Origin: Dyadobacter sp. 676
Lineage (GTDB): Bacteria > Bacteroidota > Bacteroidia > Cytophagales > Spirosomataceae
Direction of reading: 5' to 3'
Length of the DNA: 64,000 nt
Assembly (NCBI RefSeq): GCF_040448675.1
Contig: NZ_CP159289.1
Coordinates: forward strand, 2,108,001 to 2,172,000
Position numbers and translations under genes: made by a program. The notes under the pieces are model-generated. The model saw only the letters and a program-made list of their open reading frames with translations, did not search any database and had not been told where the DNA came from. Shown here piece by piece: positions 35,702 to 45,549 of the stretch. Within the stretch, counting starts at the first letter, position 1. Each line of letters starts with the position of its first letter.

Positions 35702-38165
35702 AATACCCGCATCAGTCCTTTATCACCACACCGTCGATCTCAGAAATCGCGACCTTGTTCAGGCAAGGGGAAAATATCGAGCTGTACTTCCCCATGCGAT
35801 CGCCAATAGATTGGCAATCGCGGGCCTAGAACGACTGACAAATTTCTCCATCAATAGACATTTGCTGCTGAAGGGCAATGAACGCCTCATTCTGTCATTT
35901 ACTAGACGGCTGAGTTACATACCTGATAGCGAACAAGCTCAAAGTATTGTTGAAGATTGGCTGGCGCCCGGAAGCGGATGGATGAAAGACGTCAGCAATT
36001 TGAATGAATTTGGGATGTCAGTATTTGAAAACCTGGCAACAATTCTTCCGGAAACTGCATTATGTGCGATGGAAAGAGCAAATATCTTATTACCAGAAAA
36101 ATTTGCGAGCCGAGAAAATAGATACTTTGCGCGGTTTGTCCGCCTTTTGCGACATATTGCGTATCACGAACATCTGTTTTTGCGGAGCGCAAATCTCATT
36201 GCAGCGTTTGCGCTGACTGAGAGGGTTGGCGAGAATTATGATCCGATCCGTAGACAACTAAGCGATATGTTCCGTATAATTATGTCAGGGACGTATGCCT
36301 CCCTAGAAGTGCGTTTACAGGTCGTTAGCAGTCTCTGGGCATCTAATATTGCCAACAAACAACAGCTTGCCACCGACCTAATTGACGCTGCACTGGAAGC
36401 ATGGCACTTTCAAACTCATCACAATCCGACTTTCGGCTCGCGATCGCGGGACTATGGAGCACAATCCCGACAACCAGTCGAAATTGAAAGCTGGTTTACA
36501 CGAGTAACTGAGCTTTGTATACGAATGTTCAATGACGATACGCCCTTCAAAACTACACTAAAAAACATACTAGCGTCAAAGCTTCGGGGACTCTGGACTA
36601 AAGCTCGTCAGTTTGATTTGGTTGAATCGATTTGCGAGCAAATGACGCGCGATGCGTTCTGGCCTAACGGGTGGTTTCGAGTGAGGTCAATTCTGAAATT
36701 CGATTTAAACAAGCTGGATACTGACGTACAGCAAAGGTTAATAAGCCTAGAGAAATCTCTGAAACCACAGAATTTATATGACAAGCTAGTTGCATACTTT
36801 CTTTCAGAGGCGAAGGGCATGGATATTTCCATGGCATTGCTTGGTGATCATAGAGATAACTTCAAAGAGCTGTTAAGAAGTTATGAAAACCTGGGAAATG
36901 AGCTGGTTAGCGATCATCAAACCTGCGAGAAGATCATTTCAACGTTGCTATGCTCGAATAATGATAGCCTATTTCATCTGGGTAGAGGAATGTACGAGGG
37001 AGCGAGTGACAAAAGAAAAACTCTGGAATTTTTGCTGCGCGCATTTTCAATCCTGCCCATTGACCAGCGTAAACCAATTATATTGAAAGGATGGATTAAC
37101 TGTGTACAAAGGGAGAATGATAGATGCGCAGATGAGATATTAGAGCAAATACTTGATAATGAAGAGCTAAAAAGCCTATTTGTCCCATTACAAGCAGCAA
37201 TTCCAATCAGTAACGATGGGATAAGGTTACTTAGGAAAGCATTGGATAAGTTCGAACTACATTCAAAGGAATTTTCGTCCCTTTCTTATTCACTTTCCTA
37301 CTCGAATATATCTTCTGATGTTCTTTGCGATGTTCTTAAAAGTATCCTGGACCGCCCATATGGACGAGACGCTGCATTTGAAATTTTATATTATAAATGT
37401 CATGTCGCAAAATCCGGATCTGAAAATAATCTCACGGAAAATCTAACTGCTATTGGTAGACAACTTCTGTTGAGTTTAGATTTGGATAGAGAGCTGAAAT
37501 CTGAAGACAACTATAAAATTGGGGTGATGGTGTCCTTATGCCTTGTCGGAGAAAGCGCCTTTGGTGCTGCCAGCGAGTTCACCCTTCGACTGATGCGGTT
37601 AATAAGAGGTCGTTACATCTTTCCTGACGACCTTGACGGAATCCTGAGAGAATTAGTTAAAGTTCAGCCAATATGTTTGCTTAATTCCCTATTAGAAAAA
37701 GGTATTCCAAGCGAATATGTTAAATGGATTGATTTTCATAAGAATTTCGAGAAGTATGATGCTTATTTGTCTACTTTGCCAGACGACGTGCTTCTTAACT
37801 GGTGCGAGGAAGATCCCGTGGAACGATATACGCTCATTGCAGGCGCAATTATGAGTTATGAGGGAAGCGAGGAAACTGGTAAACTTGCATGGAAGCCGAT
37901 TTTCTGGAAATTGGTAGAGCGGGCCCCAAGTCTTACGGAACTACTAGACCAAGTTGAGGACACGCTGAGGCCGTCAGTGGTCTATGGCTCTCGCGCCAAC
38001 GCTTACCAAGCCAGGCTCGCATTGTTCACGGAACTTATCGGCACTCCGAATGCTCAGCTACGTAAATGGGCGCAATCAAGGTATAACCAATGGACTGAGG
38101 AAATAGATTCGGCCAGGAAATCTGAGCAAGAGCGTGACCGAACTCGAAATGAAAGTTTTGAGTAA
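35702..38165 (+). pseudogene. STAND-like P-loop NTPase, C-terminal part
   Basis: Continuation of the ATPase cut by the IS3 element. The frame is open from the right target duplication, reading IPASVLYHHTVDLRNRDLVQ, then VLPHAIANRLA, with the first Met only at 35811. About 820 residues, mostly alpha-helical and without transmembrane segments, resembling a long helical-repeat sensor domain (for example FENLATILPETALCAMERA and a C-terminal EWA-type repeat, LRKWAQSRYNQW). AT-richer than the chromosomal genes at the left. With the left part, the layout is P-loop NTPase plus large repeat domain, typical of STAND sensors. Confidence 0.72.
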
Positions 38166-38739
38166 TGGTTAAAGCGTGGGATTGCGCATCTGTAAACTGC
38201 CATTCCGCCTTGCACATACTGCTCTGTTGTGTCTTTTGCACTCGTGATGACGAACCTGACTCGATCCAGAGAGATTTAAATAACATCAGATATTGTGCTA
38301 AAAGGTGGCATTCATGTTCTTACTATCTTTATAATTTTTTGTCGCTATATTCATAAATTTCGAGTTCAGCGTTAAAACCGATACCACACTTTTACTAGAA
38401 GTACAGTACGCCACGCCGAAGCAAGGGCCTATCGAGAGATATTCGTTTCCGAAGATGTGACTGCTAAGCAACTTTCGATTTTAAAGAGCTAATTTTCTTC
38501 TTCGACTTTCTCTTAGAAATTGGACAGATGACTCTCCGAACAATATGATTGAAAAATTGAGAAAAAAATCAGGGCACACCAAAATATGTTACCCTCATCA
38601 ACAATGATGATGGTGTATTTAATTTTACTTCCAACATTGAAATTGCCAGGCTGTCAAGTTAAACAACTATTACTTAACGATTACTTAACGGATACCTAGT
38701 CAGCGGGAAGAAATACGTTTTACGCTCTCTTCTGGTCAA
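38166..38739. other. Intergenic region after the STAND gene, decayed
   Basis: 574 bases, AT-rich, no supported gene. A short open stretch around 38550-38661 reads like protein (KYVTLINNDDGVFNFTSNI, ending IARLSS) but has no start codon of its own; it may be the tail of a lost gene. No terminator or promoter could be placed. Confidence 0.4.
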
Positions 38740-38970
38740 CTACTTATTGACTTCACACCATGCTCCAATTGTAATTTTTCCGGCACTAGAAATTAGCAAA
38801 ACAATTATTGGGGCTAATATTGGAGCTGCGACTCCGACAACCGGTGCAATCGCTATTGTGAGAGAGGAAACTATAAAAACTTGTGCAGTTGTTCCATGCT
38901 TAAGGAGTGCTTCGCGTTCTTTTTTATACGCTTTGTCTCCACAAAGAAACTTATGCAATTCCTTTTTTAT
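38740..38970 (-). pseudogene. Small membrane protein, 5' end cut by IS66
   Basis: Minus-strand frame open from the IS66 left end (38970) to a stop at 38740: about 76 residues reading IKKELHKFLCGDKAYKKERE, then a hydrophobic stretch (about 30-65) and the end ITIGAWCEVNK. There is no ATG inside; the TTG at 38958 is the first alternative start. The amphipathic, lysine-rich front and hydrophobic back look like real protein. Function unknown. The start was probably removed by the IS66 event. Confidence 0.45.
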
Positions 38971-39042
38971 GTATCCGGCCTATCAAGTGCATATTTTTTA
39001 GCAGCGGCCGCCTGATTACTTTTGGCAAAAACATAACGCATT

Positions 39043-39321
39043 ATGGATCAGTCAGAAGAAATGTTCAAATTAGTGAGACAATGGCGTAAAAGTGGCCTGA
39101 GCCAAAGTGAATTCTGCAAGTTGCACGGCATGACAGTAGCTAAATTTGGCTATTGGGTCGGAAAGGAAAAGTTGGTTGAAAAAGCGACGGGTTTTGTTCG
39201 TATATCCGCCCAGCGTTCGGCCATGGACAATGCTTATGAAGTCATTTATCCAAATGGCGTGCAGGTAAATTATCAGGGCGGTGATCTGACGGTGCTCTCT
39301 GAGTTGATCCGGCTTTACTAA
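39043..39321 (+). CDS. tnpA: IS66 accessory protein TnpA
   Basis: 92 residues. N-terminal HTH (MFKLVRQWRKSGLSQSEFC, then KLHGMTVAKFGYWVGKEK) typical of the small IS66 OrfA. Its stop overlaps the tnpB start. Confidence 0.85.
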   Translation: MDQSEEMFKLVRQWRKSGLSQSEFCKLHGMTVAKFGYWVGKEKLVEKATGFVRISAQRSAMDNAYEVIYPNGVQVNYQGGDLTVLSELIRLY

Positions 39322-39665
39322 TGTTTAGTCTGGGTTCATCCCACCAATATTATCTGTACCGAGGCGATTGCGATATGCGTAAAGGTTTTGATGGACTCTG
39401 TGGCCTGGTGGATTCCGAGTTAGGTAGAGTGGCCACCAGTGGCGAAGTTTTTATCTTTCTTAACCGAAGACGGACCCATCTTAAAATGCTGCATTGGGAG
39501 CCGGGAGGCTTTGTACTTTATTATAAAAGACTGGAAAGTGGCACCTTTCCCTCCCCTAAAAAACAGGCAACCGGAAGTATTTCTTGGAGCGAACTGGTGC
39601 TGATGATCGAAGGAATCCAGGTACTGAAAAGCAGTCGTAGAAAGCGTTTTATTTTACAGCAATAA
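39321..39665 (+). CDS. tnpB: IS66 Orf2-like protein TnpB
   Basis: 114 residues, full-length for the family. YRGDCDMRKGFDGLCGLV and the block RRTHLKMLHWEPGGFVLYYK are the standard IS66 Orf2 signatures. Required for transposition in studied IS66 elements, with an unclear molecular role. Confidence 0.93.
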   Translation: MFSLGSSHQYYLYRGDCDMRKGFDGLCGLVDSELGRVATSGEVFIFLNRRRTHLKMLHWEPGGFVLYYKRLESGTFPSPKKQATGSISWSELVLMIEGIQVLKSSRRKRFILQQ

Positions 39666-39709
39666 GTGCTTTTGCTAGCTTTAAAGGCTGTTTTTCCGTA
39701 CTTTTAAGT

Positions 39710-41218
39710 ATGCAAAATGCCCCGCTGGAAACGCTGGATAAAGACCAATTGCTCGCTCTTTTAAAAGAACGGGATCAGCAGATATCGGGTTTAACCCAGC
39801 AGAACGCATACCTGGAATCTCAGGTAGAGATGTACAAACGGATGCAGTTCGGTCAAAAGCGTGAACGCTTTGAAGGAGATCCGGCCCAGATTGCGCTTCC
39901 CTTTGAAGCTCCTAGCGAACAGGCTGCTGCACAAGAAGAAATTCTGCATGAAAAAATCAGCTACATCCGTAAAAGGCCAAACCATAAGGGCCGTGCAGCA
40001 CTGCCTTCTCATTTACCCGTCGAAGAGATCGAGATTTATCCTGCCGGTGATCTTTCTGAAATGGTATGTATCGGCAAGGAAGTTACTGAAGAGCTGGATT
40101 ACGAACCCGCACGCTTTTTGATCAAAAGATATATACGCTATAAATATGCACCCAAAAATGGTGAAGGGGTCAGAATCGGTCAACTTCCCGAGCGGGTCAT
40201 CGACAAAGGAATACCATCTGCGGGACTGCTGGCTAGCATTTTAACCGATAAATACCAAGACCACCTTCCACTTTACCGGCAGAAGCAGCGTTTTGCCAGG
40301 GAAAATATCCAGATCGCATCTTCAACACTTGAAGGATGGACCAAAGAAGCGCTGATCAAGCTGGAACCGCTTTATGAGCAACTGGTCTTTGATATGAAAT
40401 CGAAGGGCTATTGGCAGGTGGATGAAAGTCCGATTAAAGTACTGGAAACTGACAAGAAAGGCGCTTGCCATCAGGGATACTATTGGGTCTACCACAGCCC
40501 TTTGGATGATGTCGTTCTCTTTGATTACCAACCGACAAGAGGCTCAGCAGGAGCGAAGACGATGTTGGAAAGCTTTAAGGGCTATCTACAGACGGACGGC
40601 TACGCAGTTTATGAAAAGCATGGGAAGCGGAAAGATGTTATCCATCTTGCTTGCTGGGCGCATGCGCGTCGGGAATTTGAACGGGCCCTGGACAACGACA
40701 AAACCAGGGCGCAAAAAGCACTATCGATGATCCAGCAACTGTACGCTGTGGAGCGGAAAGCCCGCCAACTGATGCTGGATGCTGTTGAAATCAAAGAGCT
40801 GCGGCTAACAGAATCCCTTCCAGTTATCAACGAGCTGGGCAAATGGATCTTCGAACAAATTAAAAGTACGCTCCCAAAAAGCCAGATCGGAAAGGCGATG
40901 CAGTACAGTTACGGCCGTTGGGATGCACTCAGTGCCTACTTATACGACGGAAATCTGTTGATCGATAATAATCAAATTGAAAATTCTATACGCCCGTTGG
41001 CCCTGGGCCGGAAAAACTATTTATTCGCTGGCTCACACGAAGCAGCACAGCGGGCTGCTATGATCTACTCCTTCTTTGCTATCTGCAAAAAACACAACGT
41101 CAATCCCTACAATTGGCTAAAAAACACTCTACTAAACATCTCCACAATCAATCATAAAAACATCACTGACCTGTATCCGCAACACTTTAACAAGGTTCAC
41201 CAATTAACAAATACGTAG
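39710..41218 (+). CDS. tnpC: IS66-family transposase TnpC
   Basis: 502 residues. N-terminal leucine-rich coiled coil (LLALLKERDQQISGLTQQ), a zinc-finger-like region, then a DDE core: WQVDESPIKVLE, LQTDGYAVYE, and NNQIENSIRPLALGRKNYLF with the final Glu. The C-terminal IS66_C sequence (YSFFAICKKHNVNPYNWL) is present. Intact. Confidence 0.93.
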   Translation: MQNAPLETLDKDQLLALLKERDQQISGLTQQNAYLESQVEMYKRMQFGQKRERFEGDPAQIALPFEAPSEQAAAQEEILHEKISYIRKRPNHKGRAALPSHLPVEEIEIYPAGDLSEMVCIGKEVTEELDYEPARFLIKRYIRYKYAPKNGEGVRIGQLPERVIDKGIPSAGLLASILTDKYQDHLPLYRQKQRFARENIQIASSTLEGWTKEALIKLEPLYEQLVFDMKSKGYWQVDESPIKVLETDKKGACHQGYYWVYHSPLDDVVLFDYQPTRGSAGAKTMLESFKGYLQTDGYAVYEKHGKRKDVIHLACWAHARREFERALDNDKTRAQKALSMIQQLYAVERKARQLMLDAVEIKELRLTESLPVINELGKWIFEQIKSTLPKSQIGKAMQYSYGRWDALSAYLYDGNLLIDNNQIENSIRPLALGRKNYLFAGSHEAAQRAAMIYSFFAICKKHNVNPYNWLKNTLLNISTINHKNITDLYPQHFNKVHQLTNT

Positions 41219-41234
41219 TTGATAGGCCGGATAC

Positions 41235-43032
41235 AGAGCAGTTGCTTAAAAATCCAAGCGGTGTATTGCTGATTACTCCCGAGTCGTTGGAAGCAATGTT
41301 GGTAAACGCCCCCCACAATGCTAGGAAACTCTTTGGTGCAGTCGATTACATTGTGATTGACGAGATCCACTCGTTTTTAGGGGCCGATCGCGGAATACAG
41401 CTCAGATCGATTCTTGCTCGACTTAAACCGTTCAATACTTCCCAAGCATTGGTAGTAGGGCTTTCTGCCACCATAGGAGATTATGCGCAGGCAAAAAACA
41501 TGACTGGGGATGAGGCAAATACGAAAGTTCTGTTGGACAAGTCTGCAAAAGAAATTGATGTCAGGCTCAGGTACTATGCGTCAGATGGAGCAGAACTGCC
41601 AGTCGACCTTCTGAAAAATCTTTATTCAGAAACTAAGGATCACAAGGTCTTGATCTTTCCAAATAGCCGAAGTCGCTGTGAGGAAGTTGCAGTGAAATTG
41701 AAGAAACTTTCTGACAGGGTTAAGGGACATCCGTACTATTTCTCTCATCATTCATCAATTCATAAAGAGCTTAGGGAGTATATCGAAACGTTTGCAAAGA
41801 CGAATGTCAGATACCCGTTTGCCATTGCCTGTACATCGACATTGGAGCTTGGCATTGACATTGGATCAGTGGACATGGTTGTGCAGATTGACTCAGTTCA
41901 ATCGATTTCTTCGCTTGTGCAAAGGCTCGGACGGAGTGGGCGTCGGGAGGGCGAGAAAAGCAGACTTCTCTTTTATGCGACAAAGCCATGGTCACTATTG
42001 CAGACGTTGGCATGCCTTGACCTATTTGAGGAAGGTTATATTGAATCTTTAAGGCAAGTATCCAAGCCCTATGATATTCTGCTTCATCAGACGCTTGCCT
42101 ACGTTAAGCAGTTTTCAGAATGCAGTTTTAAAAAGCTGTGGGAAAACGTCCGGGATAATCATGCTTTCGCAGATATTAGTGAAAATGAGTTGAAACACAT
42201 TGTCGATTGGCTGTTAAAAACAAACATGTTGGAGCAAATCAATGGGCAGCTGATCATCGGCGTGGATGGTGAATATATTGTAAATTCCAAGGACTTCTAC
42301 ACAGTTTTCAAAACCGAACCGGCCTACAAAATTCTCCACAAGGAAAAGGCTATCGGAGAGATGCCATTTAGTCAGCAGTTGGCGATCGATGAGAATATTT
42401 TACTGGCGGCCAGAATCTGGAAAATTATTGATATTGACCGCAAGGCGACCAAAATTAGCGTTGTTCCAGCAAGCGATGGTAGAAAGCCGGTGTTCTCAGG
42501 GGATGCCGGTGTCGTCCATTCGAAGATTCGAGAAAGAATGCTGGAAGTCCTATTTGAAAAATCTCAACCCGGGGGTATGGATGACGAGACCTCAGAGGCA
42601 CTAAGGCAATTAAGAAAGGAGTTTTCAGGGTTTACCATAGAATGTCTGGACGATGACAGGCCGGTCCTGTATAAAGACAATGAGGTTAAGCTATACGCAT
42701 TTCAAAGTACACTTGTAAACCGGACGTTGGCCTTCTTTTTTCGGAAACTGGATTTGGACTTCTCATACGATGATTCAGACACCAGCTTCACCTTTCGGGA
42801 GCTGTCCCAAGACTTAAAAAGTATATTCCAGTTGTCTGTTGGCCTTTTCGCTAATCTCCGGGTTCATATCGCAAATGACCTATCGGCAAACCCATCTTTA
42901 ATCACATTCTCGAAGTGGGGAGAGTATTTGCCGATTAATTTTCAAGTAGAACTCTTGATTAGCAAGTACTATGATTTCGAAAACGCACTGGCGTTTCTGC
43001 AACGGGTAAACCTTGTACGAATACGACTATAA
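41235..43032 (+). pseudogene. Lhr-like DEAD/DEAH helicase, 5' truncated by IS66
   Basis: About 598 residues of a superfamily 2 helicase. The frame begins inside the IS66 right end (TEQLLKNPSGVLLITPESLEA), so motif I (Walker A) and everything before it is gone. Motif II is VIDEIHSF, motif III GLSATIG, then motifs IV-VI ending VQRLGRSGRREG; a winged-helix and Lhr-type C-terminal region follow. Lacking the P-loop it cannot be an active helicase. Lhr-like helicases act in DNA repair or, in accessory islands, in defence systems; which applies here is unknown. The first available start is TTG 41242. Confidence 0.75.
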
Positions 43033-43683
43033 AGGTTGGCTATATGGTGCATGCGTGGTATCCTATCGTCTTCTATGCGGTTTAATTTAACAAGCAACAA
43101 AAAAGCTAACCGTTCCCCAAGACACGAAGATTGTAACAACTTGGCTTGAGTCAATGAAAAAATTGGTAACTTGTAACGTGATATTGGTCAAATATCTTCA
43201 TAATCGATCATTTCATCTGGTAACCTATCCGGTAACCTGGGAATTGAAGTCAAAGATATTACTGTTTCTGAGACAGTTAGGCGATAGAAATGATTCCAGC
43301 GGGACAACAGATAGTACACCAAAGGGCGCTTTTTTCGTTCTAAGAACTCATTATTGCGAGTTCTTAGAAAGATAAGCATATCAGTCCGATCCAATTTAGG
43401 TCAAAACATCTGGTAACCTTTTCGGTAACCTGCCTTGCCTCATTATTCTTCGCCCTAAGAAGCAATGCAACATTGTTATCCCGATTGTCTCTTTCGACTA
43501 TCCAACTTAAATTAAAACATAAATGGGCGTTGACTGTTCCCTACCGCAAATACATATTCGCATGAAAAATGGTATTAGTATTTCCGCGGTTACTATATTC
43601 GAAATTCTGTTACTGCTACTTTACTTAGCCCAATCAAAAAATCTTGCACTGGATAGCATGGGAGCTAATATGGGCAGACAAAA
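43033..43683. other. Intergenic region with paired GGTAACC repeats
   Basis: No supported gene. It holds two near-identical sites, each with two GGTAACC copies 12 bases apart: 43219 and 43231, then 43412 and 43424. Both are preceded by CATCT. A looser copy (GGTAACTTGTAACG) lies near 43164. The short frames here are probably by-products of these repeats. Confidence 0.55.
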
Positions 43684-43795
43684 TTGGGAAAGAGCACTGC
43701 ATGGGCGTTGAAGGCGGCAGAGGCCGATCCTTCTGGGAAATATTGGCGCTATTTGAATGCAGCTGAAGCCTTACCCTAATGAGGACAGTGCACGT

Positions 43796-44593
43796 TTAGA
43801 CTTTATCCATTTCTAGTTTCTTGACAAACGTTGCCGGTGCTAAGCCAGCCAGTGCTTGATGCGGATGAAATCGATTGTAATCTTCCATCCATTCGTCAGA
43901 CAAAATACGAACCTGTTCAAGGGATTCAAATAAATAGGCATCTAAGACATCCTCGCGATAAGTGCGGTTCAATCTTTCCACATACCCATTTTGCATCGGT
44001 TTTCCTGGCTGAATATAGTGGATTGCGATGCCTTTATCTTCACACCATTGCCTGAATTTATCTGCTAGAAATTCAGGCCCATTGTCAACCCGAATTTGTT
44101 CGGGGTATGGTCTGACTAATGCTATTAGTTCCAAAACATCGATTACTTTCTGAGCAGGAAGTGAAAAATCTGCATGTGCTGCAAGTACTTCTCTGCTGCA
44201 ATCATCCAGAATTGTCAGCACTCGGATCTTACGTTTATTCACCAGCGCATCAGAGACAAAGTCCATGCTCCAACTCTTGTTTGGCTCACTGGGTACCTGT
44301 AAGGGCTGCTTGATTCGAGCTGGTAAACGCCGTTTGTGACGACGGCGATGCTTCAAATTTAGCAGTCGGTAAACTCTTAGAACCCTTTTGCGGTTCCACA
44401 CTAAACCCTCATTGCGAAGTTTCCCATAGTAGTCGTCAAAGCCTCTTGTCGGGTAGGCTTCCGCATATGCTCGTAATTTTTCAATCACTGGCTGATCATC
44501 TTTTCTGCTACGGTAGTACCACTTAGATCGATGTAACCCAACTACCCGGCAAGCCCTGCCAACGGATACTTTTTCTTCAACAGCCCACCCCAC
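43796..44593 (-). CDS. IS3-family transposase OrfB, probably made as an OrfAB fusion
   Basis: 265 residues from the first Met; the frame is open upstream to the OrfA slippery site. DDE core: WSMDFVSDAL (Asp), IRVDNGPEFLADKF (Asp), NGYVERLNRTYREDVL (Glu). At the end of orfA the minus strand has GAAAAAAAGC, a classic A-AAA-AAG heptamer; a -1 shift there reads KKAVEPCRQKELVGWAVEE directly into this domain. Confidence 0.9.
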   Translation of the reverse strand: MGWAVEEKVSVGRACRVVGLHRSKWYYRSRKDDQPVIEKLRAYAEAYPTRGFDDYYGKLRNEGLVWNRKRVLRVYRLLNLKHRRRHKRRLPARIKQPLQVPSEPNKSWSMDFVSDALVNKRKIRVLTILDDCSREVLAAHADFSLPAQKVIDVLELIALVRPYPEQIRVDNGPEFLADKFRQWCEDKGIAIHYIQPGKPMQNGYVERLNRTYREDVLDAYLFESLEQVRILSDEWMEDYNRFHPHQALAGLAPATFVKKLEMDKV

Positions 44594-44616
44594 AAGTTCC
44601 TTTTGTCGACAAGGCT

Positions 44617-44883
44617 CTACAGCTTTTTTTCGATGATGTCCTTTGCAAGTTTGTAATCCAGGCTTAGTTCCGCATACATCTGCTTCAATCGTCGATTTTC
44701 ATCCTGCAAAGCCTTCAGTTCTTTCAATTGCGCAGCTTCCATACCACTGTATCTTTTGCGCCAATTGAACAACGTTGCCTTGGAAATGCCGTATTCGCGG
44801 CAAACATCCATGGCTTCTCGGCCACCCTCATACTGTTTGAGGATCGCCACGATCTGGGTCTCTGAGTAGTTTTTCTTTTTCAT
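44617..44883 (-). CDS. IS3-family transposase OrfA
   Basis: 88 residues. HTH_Tnp_1 (YSETQIVAILKQYEGG, then CREYGISKATLFNWRKRY) and a coiled-coil end (LKALQDENRRLKQMYAEL). It stops just after the A7 run used for the -1 frameshift into OrfB, as in IS407/IS2-type elements. Confidence 0.92.
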   Translation of the reverse strand: MKKKNYSETQIVAILKQYEGGREAMDVCREYGISKATLFNWRKRYSGMEAAQLKELKALQDENRRLKQMYAELSLDYKLAKDIIEKKL

Positions 44884-45011
44884 GTGACAGTTAAAATTAG
44901 CTCATTTCGAGTCTAATCCTACACTGTCCTAAATTCGGGAAAGCCTACACAGCAACCTTCGCCAGTCGCAATCACACTGCCGATTTGGCCATCAAGTATG
45001 CAACATGGTAG

Positions 45012-45465
45012 TCGACTGTGAAATAGCGACCAATGCTGGTTTCGGAAGAAGTTTTAATTGGCTACGTAAAGATAGCCGGTGAATACAACTGATGGACAGG
45101 GTAGCTCAGCTAAAAGAAAAGGAGCGACAGAAGCGTATTCAGAAAAGTCTGCCTTTTCGAGACTACCAGCGCGAGCTGCTTGGTTAAACCGAAAATCATC
45201 TGGGTTCTCTGGTTAATATTTCATCTGTTGAGGAACTTTATAAAGCAATTCTATAAGACCATATGGGATGATGTGCACTTCTCATTGCAGATCATCCAAT
45301 TTTAAGAATTTTCTAGAACATCGTCACAGAACGGCATACAGTATTCGTTAAATCCATATGCTCTCAGATTGAATTAACTTTACGTTTTAGATCCGGACAG
45401 GCAAATGGCTGAAGTTAATGAAGGAAGTAAAGGTTTATAGTTAGTGCGCCAGGCTTCGGACTGTC
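45012..45465. other. Intergenic region, mostly empty
   Basis: One short frame stands out: ATG 45092 to stop 45187, 31 residues (MDRVAQLKEKERQKRIQK, then SLPFRDYQRELLG). It is charged and helical and could be a remnant or a tiny gene; confidence in it is low. Otherwise I see no gene, tRNA or repeat. Confidence 0.3.
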
Positions 45466-45515
45466 CCAAAAAGATTAGCCATCCGAGCAGTTTCTTGTCG
45501 GACAACTAATCTTTG
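45466..45515 (-). terminator. Terminator of the subtilisin/beta-barrel unit
   Basis: Two-tier hairpin: AAAGATTAG (45471-45479) pairs with CTAATCTTT (45507-45515), and inside it TCCGA (45483-45487) with TCGGA (45499-45503). On the minus strand the stem runs into a T5 tract. It lies 35 bases downstream of the beta-barrel gene's stop. Confidence 0.6.
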
Positions 45516-45549
45516 AACCACTTCTGGTTTACATTTTATAAAGTGCGAT

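Larger units (their letters stand above)
38971..41234 (+). mobile_element. IS66-family insertion sequence, 2264 bases
   Basis: Inverted ends GTATCCGGCCTATCAA (38971 on) and its complement ending at 41234, with the GTA/TAC termini of the family. It carries tnpA, tnpB and tnpC. The 8-base flanks (TTTTTTAT left, AGAGCAGT right) do not match, so no target duplication is seen; both neighbouring genes are truncated exactly at the element ends. Confidence 0.88.
43772..44941 (-). mobile_element. IS3-family insertion sequence B, 1170 bases
   Basis: Inverted ends: left TACCCTAATGAGGACAGTG, right (complement) TTCCCGAATTTAGGACAGTG. A 5-base target duplication AGCCT lies at 43767-43771 and 44942-44946. 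Precise removal joins an open frame across the site. Unrelated at its ends to IS3 element A. Confidence 0.82.
43684..45011 (+). pseudogene. Small ORF interrupted by IS3 element B
   Basis: Before the IS the frame reads from TTG 43684: LGKSTAWALKAAEADPSGKY, then WRYLNAAEA. After removing bases 43772-44946 it continues YTATFASRNHTADLAIKYAT and ends W-stop at 45011. The restored frame is about 50 codons, is alanine-rich and helical, and has no ATG. I do not recognise it; it is probably the end of a larger lost gene. Its value is mainly as proof of the IS boundaries. Confidence 0.4.

Noticed and set aside
43154..43375. 73-codon frame MKKLVTCNVILVK
   Set aside because: It reads through the GGTAACC repeats (giving VTYPVTW) and has no other support.
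45094..45112. GGGTAGCTCAGCT resembling a tRNA D-arm
   Set aside because: No acceptor, anticodon or T-arm pairs around it; it lies inside a short charged frame.
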